Shown one piece after another: positions 29,714 to 38,703 of a DNA stretch of 55,000 nt (position 1 is its first letter; every line of letters starts with the position of its first letter). The notes beneath the pieces were generated by a model. That model had not been told where the DNA came from and did not search any database. It worked only from the letters and a program-made list of their open reading frames with translations. The stretch is from assembly GCA_937773555.1 (NCBI GenBank), contig CALJVT010000003.1, positions 1 through 55,000 of the forward strand, written 5' to 3'. Source of the DNA: an uncultured Pseudomonadales bacterium (GTDB lineage Bacteria; Pseudomonadota; Gammaproteobacteria; Pseudomonadales; Balneatricaceae). The translations under genes and the position numbers were made by a program.

Positions 29714-29869
29714 TTTTGCCATTATGAAAGAAGATTAATTTTGGTATAAAACACACGGGTAATCTATCATCAAGTTTTCTTTAAAACACTGTTTATGCGG
29801 GTACCCAAAAAGAGCACTATAGTGTTAACTGGAAGCTAACGACGGCATTTTATATCTTTCAGTTTTATG

Positions 29870-29896
29870 CCGTATTAGCCGTATTAGCCGTATTAA
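29870..29896. repeat. Three tandem copies of a 9-base unit
   Basis: CCGTATTAG, CCGTATTAG, CCGTATTAA lie in direct tandem. It is a short repeat of uncertain meaning, prone to slippage. Confidence 0.6.
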
Positions 29897-30027
29897 TAGG
29901 TCCAATGTGCTCAATCTAAAGTCATTTTATTAACCTGACTCAAATCTTGGGGCAAGGCCTTGAAATTATTTTGCACCTGCCCCATATCTTTACGAAATTA
30001 AATAAACCGAACTGTCAGGGCACTAAA

Positions 30028-31095
30028 ATGAAATATAACATTGATACTAAACAGAAGGTTCTTGTAACAGGCGCCACAGGGTTTGTTGCTGGCTGGATAG
30101 TAAAGCGATTGGTAGAAGCCGGTGTATGCGTCCACGCTGCGGTGCGTGACCCTGAAAATGAAGTAAAAGTAGCACACTTAAAACAGTTGTCTGAAAAAGG
30201 CCCAGGTTCTGTAGTGCTCTTCAAAGCAGACCTTACCGAAGCCGGTAGTTACGGCAAAGCGATGGAAGGATGTGCCACAGTATTCCATACCGCCTCACCG
30301 TTTATATTGAAGTTTAATAATGCTCAGACAGATTTAATTGTACCAGCGCTTGCCGGTACTAAAAATGTACTTGCCAGTGTAAACGCTACTTCATCTATAC
30401 AGCGGGTCATTTTGACAAGTTCAGTCGCCGCTATTTATGGCGATACAATTGACTGTGTGAACACCCCAAGTGGCAAAGTTAGTGAAGATGATTGGAATAC
30501 CACATCATCTGCAACGCACCAACCGTATTCTTACTCAAAAACTTTAGCTGAACGTGCAGCATGGAAAATGGTGGAAGGTCAGGATAAATGGACTTTAGTT
30601 GTCATTAACCCCGCCCTTGTAATTGGGCCTAGTGTTTCTGGCAAATCTACTTCCGCTTCGCATGACATCGTTCGTCAATTGGGTGATGGCTCAATGAAGG
30701 CCGGTGTTCCATCTCTTTCGATGGGTATGGTTGATGTGCGAGATGTTGCTGATGCACACATTCGTGCTGCGTACATTAAAAAAGCTACAGGGCGGTATAC
30801 GGTGTTTAACGAAGCCCAATCGCTACTCGAGTTAGCCAGCTTATTAAAACAAAAATATGGGGCGACTTACCCCCTTCCCAGTAAAGAGTTGCCTAAATGG
30901 CTGGTGTGGTTAGTTGGGCCAATTATTTTGAAAACGTTGTCTCGTAAAATGATATCGCTGAATATGGGCCACAAATATGTGGGTGATAACGCCAAGAGTA
31001 TCGACAAGCTTGGTGTTAATTATAGCTCCTTAAAAGCCTCAGCTGAAGCTATGTTTCAGCAGATGATTGATGAGGGAGAGTTTCATAAAAAATAG
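30028..31095 (+). CDS. NAD(P)-dependent epimerase/reductase (extended SDR, dihydroflavonol reductase-like)
   Basis: About 355 residues. The Rossmann motif GATGFVAG is near residue 16, the SDR catalytic pair is Y-x3-K in YSYSKTLAE near 165, and a serine lies in LTSSVAAIYG. The fold matches dihydroflavonol-4-reductase/cinnamoyl-CoA reductase relatives, which in bacteria reduce aldehydes or ketones of unknown identity. I chose ATG at 30028 because the fold begins just after; an in-frame ATG at 29947 adds 27 unlike residues. It stands alone. Confidence 0.85.
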   Translation: MKYNIDTKQKVLVTGATGFVAGWIVKRLVEAGVCVHAAVRDPENEVKVAHLKQLSEKGPGSVVLFKADLTEAGSYGKAMEGCATVFHTASPFILKFNNAQTDLIVPALAGTKNVLASVNATSSIQRVILTSSVAAIYGDTIDCVNTPSGKVSEDDWNTTSSATHQPYSYSKTLAERAAWKMVEGQDKWTLVVINPALVIGPSVSGKSTSASHDIVRQLGDGSMKAGVPSLSMGMVDVRDVADAHIRAAYIKKATGRYTVFNEAQSLLELASLLKQKYGATYPLPSKELPKWLVWLVGPIILKTLSRKMISLNMGHKYVGDNAKSIDKLGVNYSSLKASAEAMFQQMIDEGEFHKK

Positions 31096-31214
31096 AATTC
31101 AGTGCTGATTATTTAAGTATAGCTATAGCTATATTTTATTTGGTTAGTTTACTGGCCTAAAAACTACAATGATGTAACCAAAGGGCCCGCCACTGGTAGT
31201 GTCTGGAGAGAGGC

Positions 31215-32085
31215 CTACCTACCCACAATAATTAAGGCGACGCCACTTGCCAATAAAAGTGACCAGGCTAACCTTGGCAGTAGGCGTTGTTCTTTAAGCA
31301 CTAAAGCACCAAGAAAAACTGATATGGGGATCGACACTTGTCGAGTAGCACTGACTACCGCTACTTCTCCACCAGCCTGAAAAGCGAACAAGATGAGCAC
31401 ATAAGACGCATAGGACAGGGCACCTGATGCAAGCACGCGTAGAGGTGCATTGCGCCAGCAGCCAAATAGCTGCGTGGCTAGTGGCCGTCTGAACTGTGCG
31501 TGTTAGAGTAAAGAATGCGAGAAAGGCACATGTCAAAACGCTATAAACCCAAAATAAGAAGGGCGCTGGTGTAATCGCTTCCATTGCCACGGAATCTGCT
31601 AAACCATAAATGGCAGAGCCAACCATGGCTGCTGTGGCAGTAAGAATTAACGTTGGGCGTTGCAGTAAACCGGCACCTCTGCGGTATTGGATCATGATAG
31701 CGCCCAACAACGTTAGGCTAATACCTGCCAGTGTTAGTGGTGAATAATACCGCTCTAAAAATATATAACCGATCGCCACAATGGCTAATGGGGAAGAGCG
31801 AATAATAGGGTAATAGATAGAAAGATCGCCCGTCTTTAAGGTTAACATTACACACAGATAATAGATAAATAGGCCCAAAGCTGAGCCTGCCACCAACGGC
31901 CAAACCTCAATGGGTAGGGTCAGTGTTTGGTCTAACCAAGCTGCTTGAAGTGCGGCAAATATAACCCATGAACCCGTTACTCCCAAATAAGCAGATTCTG
32001 GAAAACGTTGCCCCTTAATGAGTAAATCACGAAAAGGGTGTAAGGCTGCTGAACCAAGCACCAAGGCCATTACGATAAAATCCAT
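31215..32085 (-). pseudogene. EamA/DMT transporter gene split by a frameshift
   Basis: The protein starts at MDFIVMALVLGSAALHPFRD and keeps ten-helix EamA character, but the frame breaks near 31487-31491. After that point the continuation (RPLATQLFGCWRNAPLRV, then LASGALSYASYVLILF to the end at 31215) is in another frame. Dropping one base restores a continuous transporter of about 289 residues. It starts four bases after the stop of the phosphodiesterase gene, so the two are probably one operon. It is either a real lesion or an assembly error. Confidence 0.75.
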
Positions 32086-32089
32086 ACGG

Positions 32090-32887
32090 TTACCCCCGTT
32101 TGTAGTAAACCGGTTGGCGATGGAGAAAAGGCTGCAGATGCACTGTGGTCGTGTCATTGGATATAAGCGCGATACCGTAGGATGGGTCCTCCTGACAATA
32201 GGCAAACAACCCGTTGTCTGGATCTTTGTTGAGCAAAAGAGGAACCTGATGGTTGGTGCCGTGAAGGGCAGAAAAACTAATCCCTTGCCATTGGCCGCTT
32301 ATGGGGCGATGCACATGGCCGAAAAATAGGTGGCGAATATTGCTATGGCTGGCCAGTGTTTGTGCAAACGTTTCACAGTCTCGTAGGCGCAGAGCATCCA
32401 TGTCTGGTATGCCGATATCAAATGGTGGATGGTGCATGAACAAATAAACAGGTTTGTCATTATACTTGGCCAACTGCCCACGCAGCCATTCATGCCGCTG
32501 TTTACAATAAACGCCCTCATCAGTGCCTGGTTCATTGGTATCAAGAAATAACAGCACTCCTTCTGATGTCGTCTGTGACCATTGCACAAAGCCATGTGAG
32601 TCCCTTGGTGTATCAATAAAGACGTCACAGAAGCGTTGCCGGTGATCATGATTACCCAACAGTAAAGAGGTGTTCATAGGCAGCGCTGTTAAAAGATTTT
32701 TAAGTAATATATAGGCCTCAGTTTGGCCACAGTCGCTCAAATCTCCAGTGAGCACGCATAGGTCTGCATCGCTATGGTGAGTAGCAATATCTTTAAAGCA
32801 AAGCCGCAAGCGCTCAAGCGGATCGAGGCCTTGGAGCTTTTCTCCAGCAGCGACTAGGTGGGTATCAGTAACATGAATAACTTTCAT
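32090..32887 (-). CDS. Class III cyclic-nucleotide-type phosphodiesterase (CpdA-like metallophosphoesterase)
   Basis: 265 residues with the full calcineurin-type metal set: D8-x-H10 (DTH), GD at 48-49 (LTGDLSD), GNHD at 78-81, HH in MHHPPF near 162, and GHVH near 197. This is the CpdA/Icc class, which hydrolyses cAMP or other phosphodiesters. CpdA proper is cytoplasmic and tunes cAMP-CRP control. The tight spacing to an EamA transporter suggests instead a dedicated role on an imported phosphodiester; I cannot decide. Confidence 0.82.
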   Translation of the reverse strand: MKVIHVTDTHLVAAGEKLQGLDPLERLRLCFKDIATHHSDADLCVLTGDLSDCGQTEAYILLKNLLTALPMNTSLLLGNHDHRQRFCDVFIDTPRDSHGFVQWSQTTSEGVLLFLDTNEPGTDEGVYCKQRHEWLRGQLAKYNDKPVYLFMHHPPFDIGIPDMDALRLRDCETFAQTLASHSNIRHLFFGHVHRPISGQWQGISFSALHGTNHQVPLLLNKDPDNGLFAYCQEDPSYGIALISNDTTTVHLQPFLHRQPVYYKRG

Positions 32888-33101
32888 AGCGGGAATGCCT
32901 AAATAAGAATTTAGTTCACTTTAGTTCTTTTCGATGTGAAAAATTATAAGCTTTGGTCGTCGCTAATAATAGTGTAATTGAAAAACCCTTGAGTGTTCAC
33001 CTAACCTGTGCTTTTAAATAAATGATGGAGCTTGGCTAATAATGGCCCACAAAAAATTGGTGTGGTTATAACTGTTAATGGCATTTGGCTTTAGTATTGT
33101 T

Positions 33102-33236
33102 CTATTGTTTTAGCTGATCGATCTGTAATTGCAAGCCTTTGATCTTGGCATCCAAGCTGCGCTTGTAAAAGATGAAGATAACCACAGCGCCTAGGGCACC
33201 ACCTATTGATACGGGTTGTGATAAATACTCAATCAT
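33102..33236 (-). CDS. 44-residue single-pass membrane protein
   Basis: A small gene: ATG at 33236, TAG at 33102, AGGAG 7 bases upstream. The sequence begins MIEYLSQPVSIGGALGAVV, continues with a hydrophobic stretch (IFIFY), then a basic heptad-like tail (KRSLDAKIKGLQLQIDQLKQ split as KRSLDAK and LQLQIDQLK). It is probably one membrane helix plus a short cytoplasmic coiled coil. No family is recognised. The strong ribosome-binding site and amphipathic tail favour a real gene. Confidence 0.6.
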   Translation of the reverse strand: MIEYLSQPVSIGGALGAVVIFIFYKRSLDAKIKGLQLQIDQLKQ

Positions 33237-34613
33237 ATACTTCTCCTGTGGCTTTTCTTAGCCCTGTGTTTATCTTGCTGGTTTAATAAAAGCCGCTGCT
33301 GTGCTGCTTAATGTATGCTATCTAGTTACCTATTAGTGAGTCGGCGGTTTCTTATTAACCATTAAGTGTGCAGCCTTTATTTAAATCACAAATCAGCCTA
33401 GATATGACGCTCACATAATAACGTTTATTTAAGTTGAATATAATGCTCTGTTTATCGTCTATGCGCTTTTCTAGCGAAGCTATGGGGTTATGTCTATCAG
33501 GGATACCAATATTTGTCTTGCTGGGTAAACACAAGATCTTTTAGTAAGTCATTGATTATGGCTGCTGGTCTGTAAACAAAAATGATTGACTACACACTGA
33601 AAAATGAGTTGCGAACCATAGTCTGTTGTGGCTACCATCAACCCTTTTCGCACGCTAACAAAAGTGGCCATTATCTTTGGTCGGCAAATTGATGCTTTTA
33701 AAGCGTTGTAGTGGTTCTGCTAAACAAAATAATGAATTGTTTCACGTAACTTTATATTGGCTCAATATACAAAAAAATAGAACCAGGTAATATTTGGTGA
33801 TGTTCTTCGCTCAAAAAAGAAGATTTGAGTGCTGGGGTTAGTCAATATTATTAATAATAGACGTAGGTTTTCACTGTATGTTTTATCAACTAAATTTTCG
33901 GCTAATAGAACAATCAGTATGGTTGAGTTAATAGTGCTAGTAGAGGTAAAAAAAGCCCAAAAAATCTGGGCATAAAGACACACAAAAATAGCTTTGACCT
34001 GGGGTAGGTTGTGAAAACCTTATTGACCGATCATTTTGCACCTTAAATATAACGCCACTTTACCAACCATAACAGACCAATTGACTGGTTTCTTACAGTC
34101 GATGCAAGTTAGGCTAAGTAAAACGTAGCTTGGCCGTAATTGTTTGCTGTGTTTACAAACCAGCCGCTCCTTTGTCTAAGCTGCTTAGTGCCCAAGGACA
34201 GCACCCAAACACATAAAAACACATAATATTTTGCCCTCCACAGTAGGGTGATAATGTTTCACAAGTCAGTTTCATGGTTAAAGATCCTGCCATAAATTAA
34301 CCCGTCGGTGATCATTTATATTTCCTAGTCTACGATATTAGCATCCACCATTTTTTGGTTATGTTGGTAAATCTTTACCGTGATCGATTACTTTTCTGAG
34401 AAGGTAATGTTTAGCTTTAAACGCTTTCTTTAGGCATCCTAAACGTTAAACGCCGAGAATACGAAACTTTTGATGTTCAATTATTGAACAGATGCTCAAA
34501 TTTGTTATTTTTATAGAGGATTAATGGTGGTTTTAAGATATGTTAGCAAGGTCACAAAAGTGGTTTGTTTTTGTGGCTAATCGGAAGAATTTTTAACACC
34601 TTCGGGCATCAAT
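33237..34613. other. 1.4 kb region without a supported gene
   Basis: AT-rich and stop-dense. A 73-codon ORF at 33762-33983 on the - strand has low-complexity composition and no ribosome-binding site, so I do not call it. I see no tRNA or known RNA. The palindrome at 34474-34490 marks the promoter region of the next gene. This could be decayed accessory DNA or hold unknown RNAs. Confidence 0.4.
34474..34490. promoter_or_regulatory. Perfect inverted repeat, putative operator (copy 2)
   Basis: TGTTCAATTATTGAACA is the counterpart of the site at 81-97, with identical arms, 16 of 17 bases equal, and similar flanks. It lies 123 bases before the start of the exported membrane protein at 34614. Confidence 0.5.
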
Positions 34614-35015
34614 ATGGACTTTAAAAAGCTACTGTTTGGCTTAACACTTTTAATGGTATTTGGTAATGGAGTAGCCGCTGAACTGATAGCAACTGGACAG
34701 GAAGTAAGCTTAAAATCCACTCAAGTTATAATAAGTAATCCCCTATACATTATTCTAGGCATGGTTTTGGGACTTGGGGTATCAGGGCTTTTCCTTTGGT
34801 GGAATGGAAGGAGAAAACGCAGTGGCAAAGTTACTTTTAATGAAGTGCGTTCTACACTTGAGCAAATGCAGCGTGAGCATACCAAACAGAAAATAGATAA
34901 CATCACTCGGTTTATAGCAGCGCTAGATAAAGAAGCCCTTGCCAGAAACTTAGAATTAACTCAAAAGTTAATTGATTTGGAGCGCTGGGATGGTAATAAT
35001 AGAAGAAAAGAATAA
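34614..35015 (+). CDS. Exported/membrane protein of unknown function
   Basis: 133 residues. The signal peptide MDFKKLLFGLTLLMVFGNGVAA is of the same type as in the Sel1 protein at 25054. A short periplasmic stretch, one membrane helix (about 42-62), a basic stop-transfer GRRKRSG and a charged helical cytoplasmic tail (about 75-125, likely coiled coil) follow. No family is recognised. The ribosome-binding site is weak. A shared palindrome lies upstream. Confidence 0.6.
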   Translation: MDFKKLLFGLTLLMVFGNGVAAELIATGQEVSLKSTQVIISNPLYIILGMVLGLGVSGLFLWWNGRRKRSGKVTFNEVRSTLEQMQREHTKQKIDNITRFIAALDKEALARNLELTQKLIDLERWDGNNRRKE

Positions 35016-35548
35016 AAAATAGATTGATCTCACTACGAAAACAGTACACCTAGACCTGTTCTTATAAACATGCTTTATTTTGGAATAATCTACTTTTTAA
35101 GACGATCAAACCAGACCCGCCACGGCTTTTGTTCAGTTCTAGCGTATGAGCTGGTTTAAGGTATCATGAAATATAAAAGTAGAACATAGATGTTCAAAAG
35201 CAATTTTAGGGCTAAGGTGTAGTTGGTGTGGAATAAGGAGGCAAAAGTATTTATGGCCAATTTAATCAAGGCTCAGTAAAAGTGGATATGTTTTACACTT
35301 CACTTCTTCACTGTGGCCAAATGCACAGCAAATGTTGCATAAAAAATCATTAAATAAAGACCATATGCGGCGCTAGGGACTGACCCGAAATGCCACACTG
35401 TCTTTTGAAAAAGGGGGATGATGAGGTTAAATGGGTTTTTACTACTTCATCTAAGTAATTTAAACGCCTTTGTGTGCTGTATAGATGAATAAACAAACCA
35501 ATCAGGTTTTAATTTAACATAAAAACGAAGTTTTAAAAGGGTTCTATA
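35016..35548. other. Gene-free region
   Basis: 533 AT-rich bases. Only very short ORFs occur (one with a good AGGAGG site encodes seven residues at 35254). I see no recognised RNA. Confidence 0.4.
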
Positions 35549-36205
35549 ATGATAGCGTTAAGTGAATACACATCCTACGACATCGTTGCAATGTTTAATG
35601 ATGATCACGTTGATGGGGATTCAGGAATCGTTAACATAATATCTTTTTACCATCCAATTATTCCAGCGAGCATTTTACCCGCTAGACCTAAAGTTTTTAA
35701 AAATGGCAAATGCTGGATCTCCAGTGGTTATCAGGAACTATTGCGAAGAATACCTAAAAATTCACCCTTTATAGTGAATAATGTTCAAAGAAATCATCGC
35801 CCCGCAGGCGCAGAATTACGTTGTGATGTTTGGGCAGATGGTTCTGCCGCAGAAATAACTGGTGCTTCAGTGTTTGTGCCGATATTCAGTTGTGGCCTAC
35901 CTTCTTTAGATTATGGAGTCCTTAAAAATGTGGATGTTTTTGGTTTTACTACGATCATGATTCTCAACAAGGGTGTGATTTATGGGCCGTTTAATATTAC
36001 GGTTCTCGAAGACCAATCTCTGCAAGTTTCAACCACTTTGCAGGGGATAAAATCGCCATTAGATTATGTAATGAAAGTCGGGTTTAGGAAAGTGAAAAAA
36101 ACTGATGTGTTTATTGAGCCCATGGCTAAAAATGGACTTCCCATCGAAGGCTTTATTACCTCTATTTCAGATTTCAAACGTTATTATTATGTTTCTTGGG
36201 CATAG
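35549..36205 (+). CDS. Hypothetical protein
   Basis: 218 residues, no signal peptide, no membrane helix. Mixed alpha/beta composition; segments such as LRCDVWADGSAAEITGASVFVP and YGPFNITVLEDQSLQVS suggest a beta-rich body. I recognise no family. AAAAGGG lies 8 bases before the ATG. It is isolated in a sparse accessory region. Confidence 0.55.
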   Translation: MIALSEYTSYDIVAMFNDDHVDGDSGIVNIISFYHPIIPASILPARPKVFKNGKCWISSGYQELLRRIPKNSPFIVNNVQRNHRPAGAELRCDVWADGSAAEITGASVFVPIFSCGLPSLDYGVLKNVDVFGFTTIMILNKGVIYGPFNITVLEDQSLQVSTTLQGIKSPLDYVMKVGFRKVKKTDVFIEPMAKNGLPIEGFITSISDFKRYYYVSWA

Positions 36206-36438
36206 GGAGCCAAAACAAATTTATCCTATTTTGGGATAGTGTTTAATGGTTGTTAGGCTGTTTTGCCGTTTGGCATTAGTTTTAAGCTGCTTTAAGGCCT
36301 AAAGTAAGGTTCTTTTACAGCCGTTACTGCATTCATAACCATGGCTAAACTAAACGTGTATTATGAGTTCAGTCGGGATAACGGCGAGGGTATAAAATTA
36401 ACTTTAAACCAAGGTTATGTGATCCCGAAGGGGCCTAT

Positions 36439-36924
36439 ATGAAATATAACTGGGCAAGCCTCAGCTTAATTGTATTAATAGCGCTAATAATGTTGACCAT
36501 TTTTGGCTCGCGCTGGTATAACACAGAATACACCCATGCAAAAAACCTAGGATTATCAAAGGGGCAGCTGATAGAATGTGGCAAAAGCCCAAACTGTGTG
36601 AGCAGTCAAACGACACAAAGCAGTATGCGTATCGCGCCTATTAATGCCAGCGACACCCCTGAATTAACCTGGTTAATGTTGCGTGACCTAGTTGAAACCA
36701 TACCGCAGGCTATACTAATATCGGGAAACGAGTCTTACAGACACTATCAGTTCACTACGCCATTGATGGGGTTTATTGACGATGTTGAATTACTATTTGA
36801 CCGCAAAAAGCAGTTGATTCAAGTAAAAAGTGCATCTCGTGTCGGGCAGTCTGATTTTGGGGCTAACCGAGAACGTGTGGAGTTGTTACGTGAAGTTTTA
36901 AATAAGGCACGGAGCTCTAAATAA
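36439..36924 (+). CDS. DUF1499 family protein
   Basis: 161 residues with an N-terminal membrane anchor (about 8-24). The DUF1499 hallmarks are present: CGKSPNCVSSQ near 46, MRIAPI near 63, and the C-terminal FIDDVELLFDRKK, VKSASRVGQSDFGANRERVE. The function of the family is unknown. The ribosome-binding site is a purine-rich GAAGGGG about 6 bases upstream. It is one of the few widespread families in the sparse region. Confidence 0.85.
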   Translation: MKYNWASLSLIVLIALIMLTIFGSRWYNTEYTHAKNLGLSKGQLIECGKSPNCVSSQTTQSSMRIAPINASDTPELTWLMLRDLVETIPQAILISGNESYRHYQFTTPLMGFIDDVELLFDRKKQLIQVKSASRVGQSDFGANRERVELLREVLNKARSSK

Positions 36925-37142
36925 AACTGTTTAACCGCAGGTAACCCATATAAAAGGTCTTGATAATCAAGTAAAAGTTAATTTCTCTGCTATTTTCAAA
37001 TGGGTTATTTTAAGAGAGTATAGGGTTAGATTATGGGAGCCTAACTTTTGCCCACCTTTTTAAGTAACAAAGGTGGAAGATTGTAGACAGCCTAAACCAT
37101 TGGCCACTATTCCTTGGCATTGACATTAACAAGGAGATTTTT

Positions 37143-37445
37143 TTGAAAAAATTGAGAGGCTTATTAATAGCTTTAGTATTAATAGCCCCCCTAGCTAATT
37201 CAAATGGCGCCCCAAACGAGGGGGGGTGCATGGATGGATGGCATAATGGTTTCTTTGGCTGCCATAAACCTCATGGTATCCCTGGTGAGCCGTCCTGGCT
37301 GAACGCTATAGGTAACTACTTAGATTCAGCTAGCTGTGTTAATAATCCTGGCCCATTCTGTCGAACGAGGACCTCAGGCTCATATTGCCCAGAAAATTCT
37401 GTATCTGACACCCCAGACCGCAACGGTTTTTGCTTCTCTAACTAA
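37143..37445 (+). CDS. Small secreted cysteine-rich protein
   Basis: 100 residues from a TTG start with AAGGAGA 5-8 bases before it. A signal peptide (MKKLRGLLIALVLIAPLANS) precedes a mature part with six cysteines (GGCMD, FFGCHK, ASCVN, PFCRT, SYCPE, GFCFS), glycine- and proline-rich, likely with three disulfides. The family is unknown. It ends about 160 bases before the first attachment-like repeat. Confidence 0.6.
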   Translation: MKKLRGLLIALVLIAPLANSNGAPNEGGCMDGWHNGFFGCHKPHGIPGEPSWLNAIGNYLDSASCVNNPGPFCRTRTSGSYCPENSVSDTPDRNGFCFSN

Positions 37446-37605
37446 ATGCTTTTCATTCGTACTGTATGCTTGGGAGCCATATATTTACGAATCTATGCGG
37501 TGTTAACGACCACTGAAAGTGAAATATCCTAGGTGGTTAATGCCTAAGAAATAACGTGTTATCTGTTCTTATGCCTCATAGAAAGTCGGCTTAGCATAGA
37601 ATTAG

Positions 37606-37716
37606 TGGCGTCTCAGAGAGACGGCGCCTCTACCATTGATGGTCTTTTAATACATGGGTTTTAGTTTTTTGGTGCTAGGCTATGTACCAACCTGTTTACC
37701 AGCCTGTGTACCATAC
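37606..37716. repeat. Attachment-like site 1: tRNA-Arg 3' end core plus arm repeats
   Basis: The core TGGCGTCTCAGAGAG (37606-37620) matches the tRNA 3' end at 14 of 15 bases. After ACGGCGCCTCTA and a spacer, three 12-base direct repeats follow at 37681, 37693 and 37705 (TATGTACCAACC, TGTTTACCAGCC, TGTGTACCATAC). The order core-spacer-arms equals that of site 2. Confidence 0.72.
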
Positions 37717-37789
37717 ACATAATCCATCGACTTAAACTAGTTTTTTATCTTAATGCTAAAGCACCTTGAGTTAAGTGTGTTTCGCCATA

Positions 37790-37881
37790 GATGGGGTGAG
37801 TCGAACCTTTGCTTAGATCCCCTTAAATAGCGCGTTTCAAACGCGGTTGTTAAATTTAGGGTACCAACTTGGGTAACTAAA
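37790..37881. repeat. Possible decayed attachment site
   Basis: GAGTCGAACCT (37798-37808) equals the T-arm part of the tRNA-Arg (41758-41768). Fifty bases on, two degenerate arm-like units with 12-base spacing follow (AGGGTACCAACT at 37858, TGGGTAACTAAA at 37870). The core itself has diverged. This is weak evidence on its own. Confidence 0.3.
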
Positions 37882-37966
37882 AAAAATCCATAGTTAGTGC
37901 CTGGAACAAAGAAAGCTACCCGTGCATGACAAGGTTAGGCAAAATTCCTAGAGGCTAGGTGGTATG

Positions 37967-38057
37967 TTGTTAATTCAAGCCTGAGGCGCATGGAGCTGGC
38001 TAGCTTTAAAGTTGGTCGTCCAAGGACTAAGCCAGCAAGTTCATAAGGAGAGTAATG
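37967..38057 (+). promoter_or_regulatory. Duplicated hairpin leader, copy 1
   Basis: About 90 bases similar to the stretch before the gene at 38704. The hairpin pairs GTTGGT (38011-38016) with GCCAGC (38031-38036), with an inner GTC/GAC stem, followed by AAGTTCATAAGGAGAGTA, which contains the ribosome-binding site and is identical in both copies. Two stem differences between copies keep pairing (G-U against A-U). Confidence 0.6.
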
Positions 38058-38534
38058 ATGAAAACAACAATACAATTAGTAGTATTGAGTGGCGCACTAG
38101 CAGTAACTAGCTTAGCGGTTGCTGAGACTGGAAAAGGTTACGATATCAATACCGTAGGTGAGCCGCAGGTTATGTCCGATGGCACCATTGTTAGAGAAGC
38201 TGGTACAGACAGTATTTGGTTTATGTAAGGCCAGCCAGAAGGTTTCCCTTCTATTGTTAAGGCTCGTTGTACTGCTATTTATGTAATGGGTCCTGACTAC
38301 TCCAACAAAGGTTCTACTTTTCGCTGCACTGCCACGGACGCTGATGGGGATGGCTATGTCAATGTGGGTTCTATCACAGGCGCTGATTGGAGTGTCTGTT
38401 CCTTTAAAACGGTTGCTGGAAGGGGTAAGTATGCGGGAGCAGCCGTAAGTGGAGTCTGCCAACCGACTGGATCTTTTGCTGGGCCTGACACAGGCTCTTT
38501 TCATTGGAGAGGTGAATGGGCTCTAGCTGAATAA
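38058..38534 (+). pseudogene. Small exported protein interrupted by an in-frame TAA
   Basis: A signal peptide (MKTTIQLVVLSGALAVTSLAVAE) and 33 mature residues precede TAA at 38226; the same frame then stays open for 101 codons to TAA at 38532 with clear protein character (KARCTAIYVMG, STFRCTATDADGDGYVNVG, GRGKYAGAAVSGVCQ, FHWRGEWALAE). The C-terminal pattern GxGKYAGxxGxG...W.GxW suggests a small beta-barrel (calycin or allene-oxide-cyclase-like) protein with four cysteines. I chose the second ATG by alignment of the two leaders. It is probably a pseudogene; stop-codon readthrough is a remote option. Confidence 0.7.
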
Positions 38535-38611
38535 GTTATTAATAGCCCCTCCCTCTGGTTAAACATGTACGGTTAAGAAATAGGACTAGTATTTAATTGA
38601 GGGGGGAGTAT

Positions 38612-38703
38612 TGTTAATAAAGGCCTGAGGAGCATACGGCTAGTTGGGCTGTTTAAGTTGGTCGTCTGAGGACTGAACCAACAAGTTCATAAGGAGAGTA
38701 AAA
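38612..38703 (+). promoter_or_regulatory. Duplicated hairpin leader, copy 2
   Basis: Counterpart of copy 1. GTTGGT (38657-38662) pairs with ACCAAC (38677-38682), the inner GTC (38664-38666) pairs with GAC (38671-38673), and the same 18 bases with AAGGAG follow. The spacing to the start codon is equal in both copies. Confidence 0.6.

Larger units (their letters stand above)
29588..30027. other. Divergent region between the HTH gene and the reductase
   Basis: 440 AT-rich bases without a supported gene. It holds the palindrome at 29692-29713 and the 9-base tandem repeat at 29870-29896. Confidence 0.45.

Noticed and set aside
33762-33983. 73-codon open frame on the - strand
   Set aside because: Low-complexity composition (T, I, F, N rich), no ribosome-binding site and no motif; it sits in AT-rich DNA where such frames arise by chance.
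35254-35278. Seven-codon frame after a good AGGAGG site
   Set aside because: Too short to support as a gene; a leader peptide is possible but nothing attenuator-like follows.
37792-37808. A second tRNA gene suggested by a T-arm-like sequence
   Set aside because: The T stem does not pair and no acceptor, D or anticodon arm can be drawn; kept only as a possible decayed attachment site.
38112-38504. 130-codon open frame antisense to the interrupted exported-protein gene
   Set aside because: The + strand reading has a signal peptide, ribosome-binding site and barrel-like motifs across its stop; the antisense frame has none.
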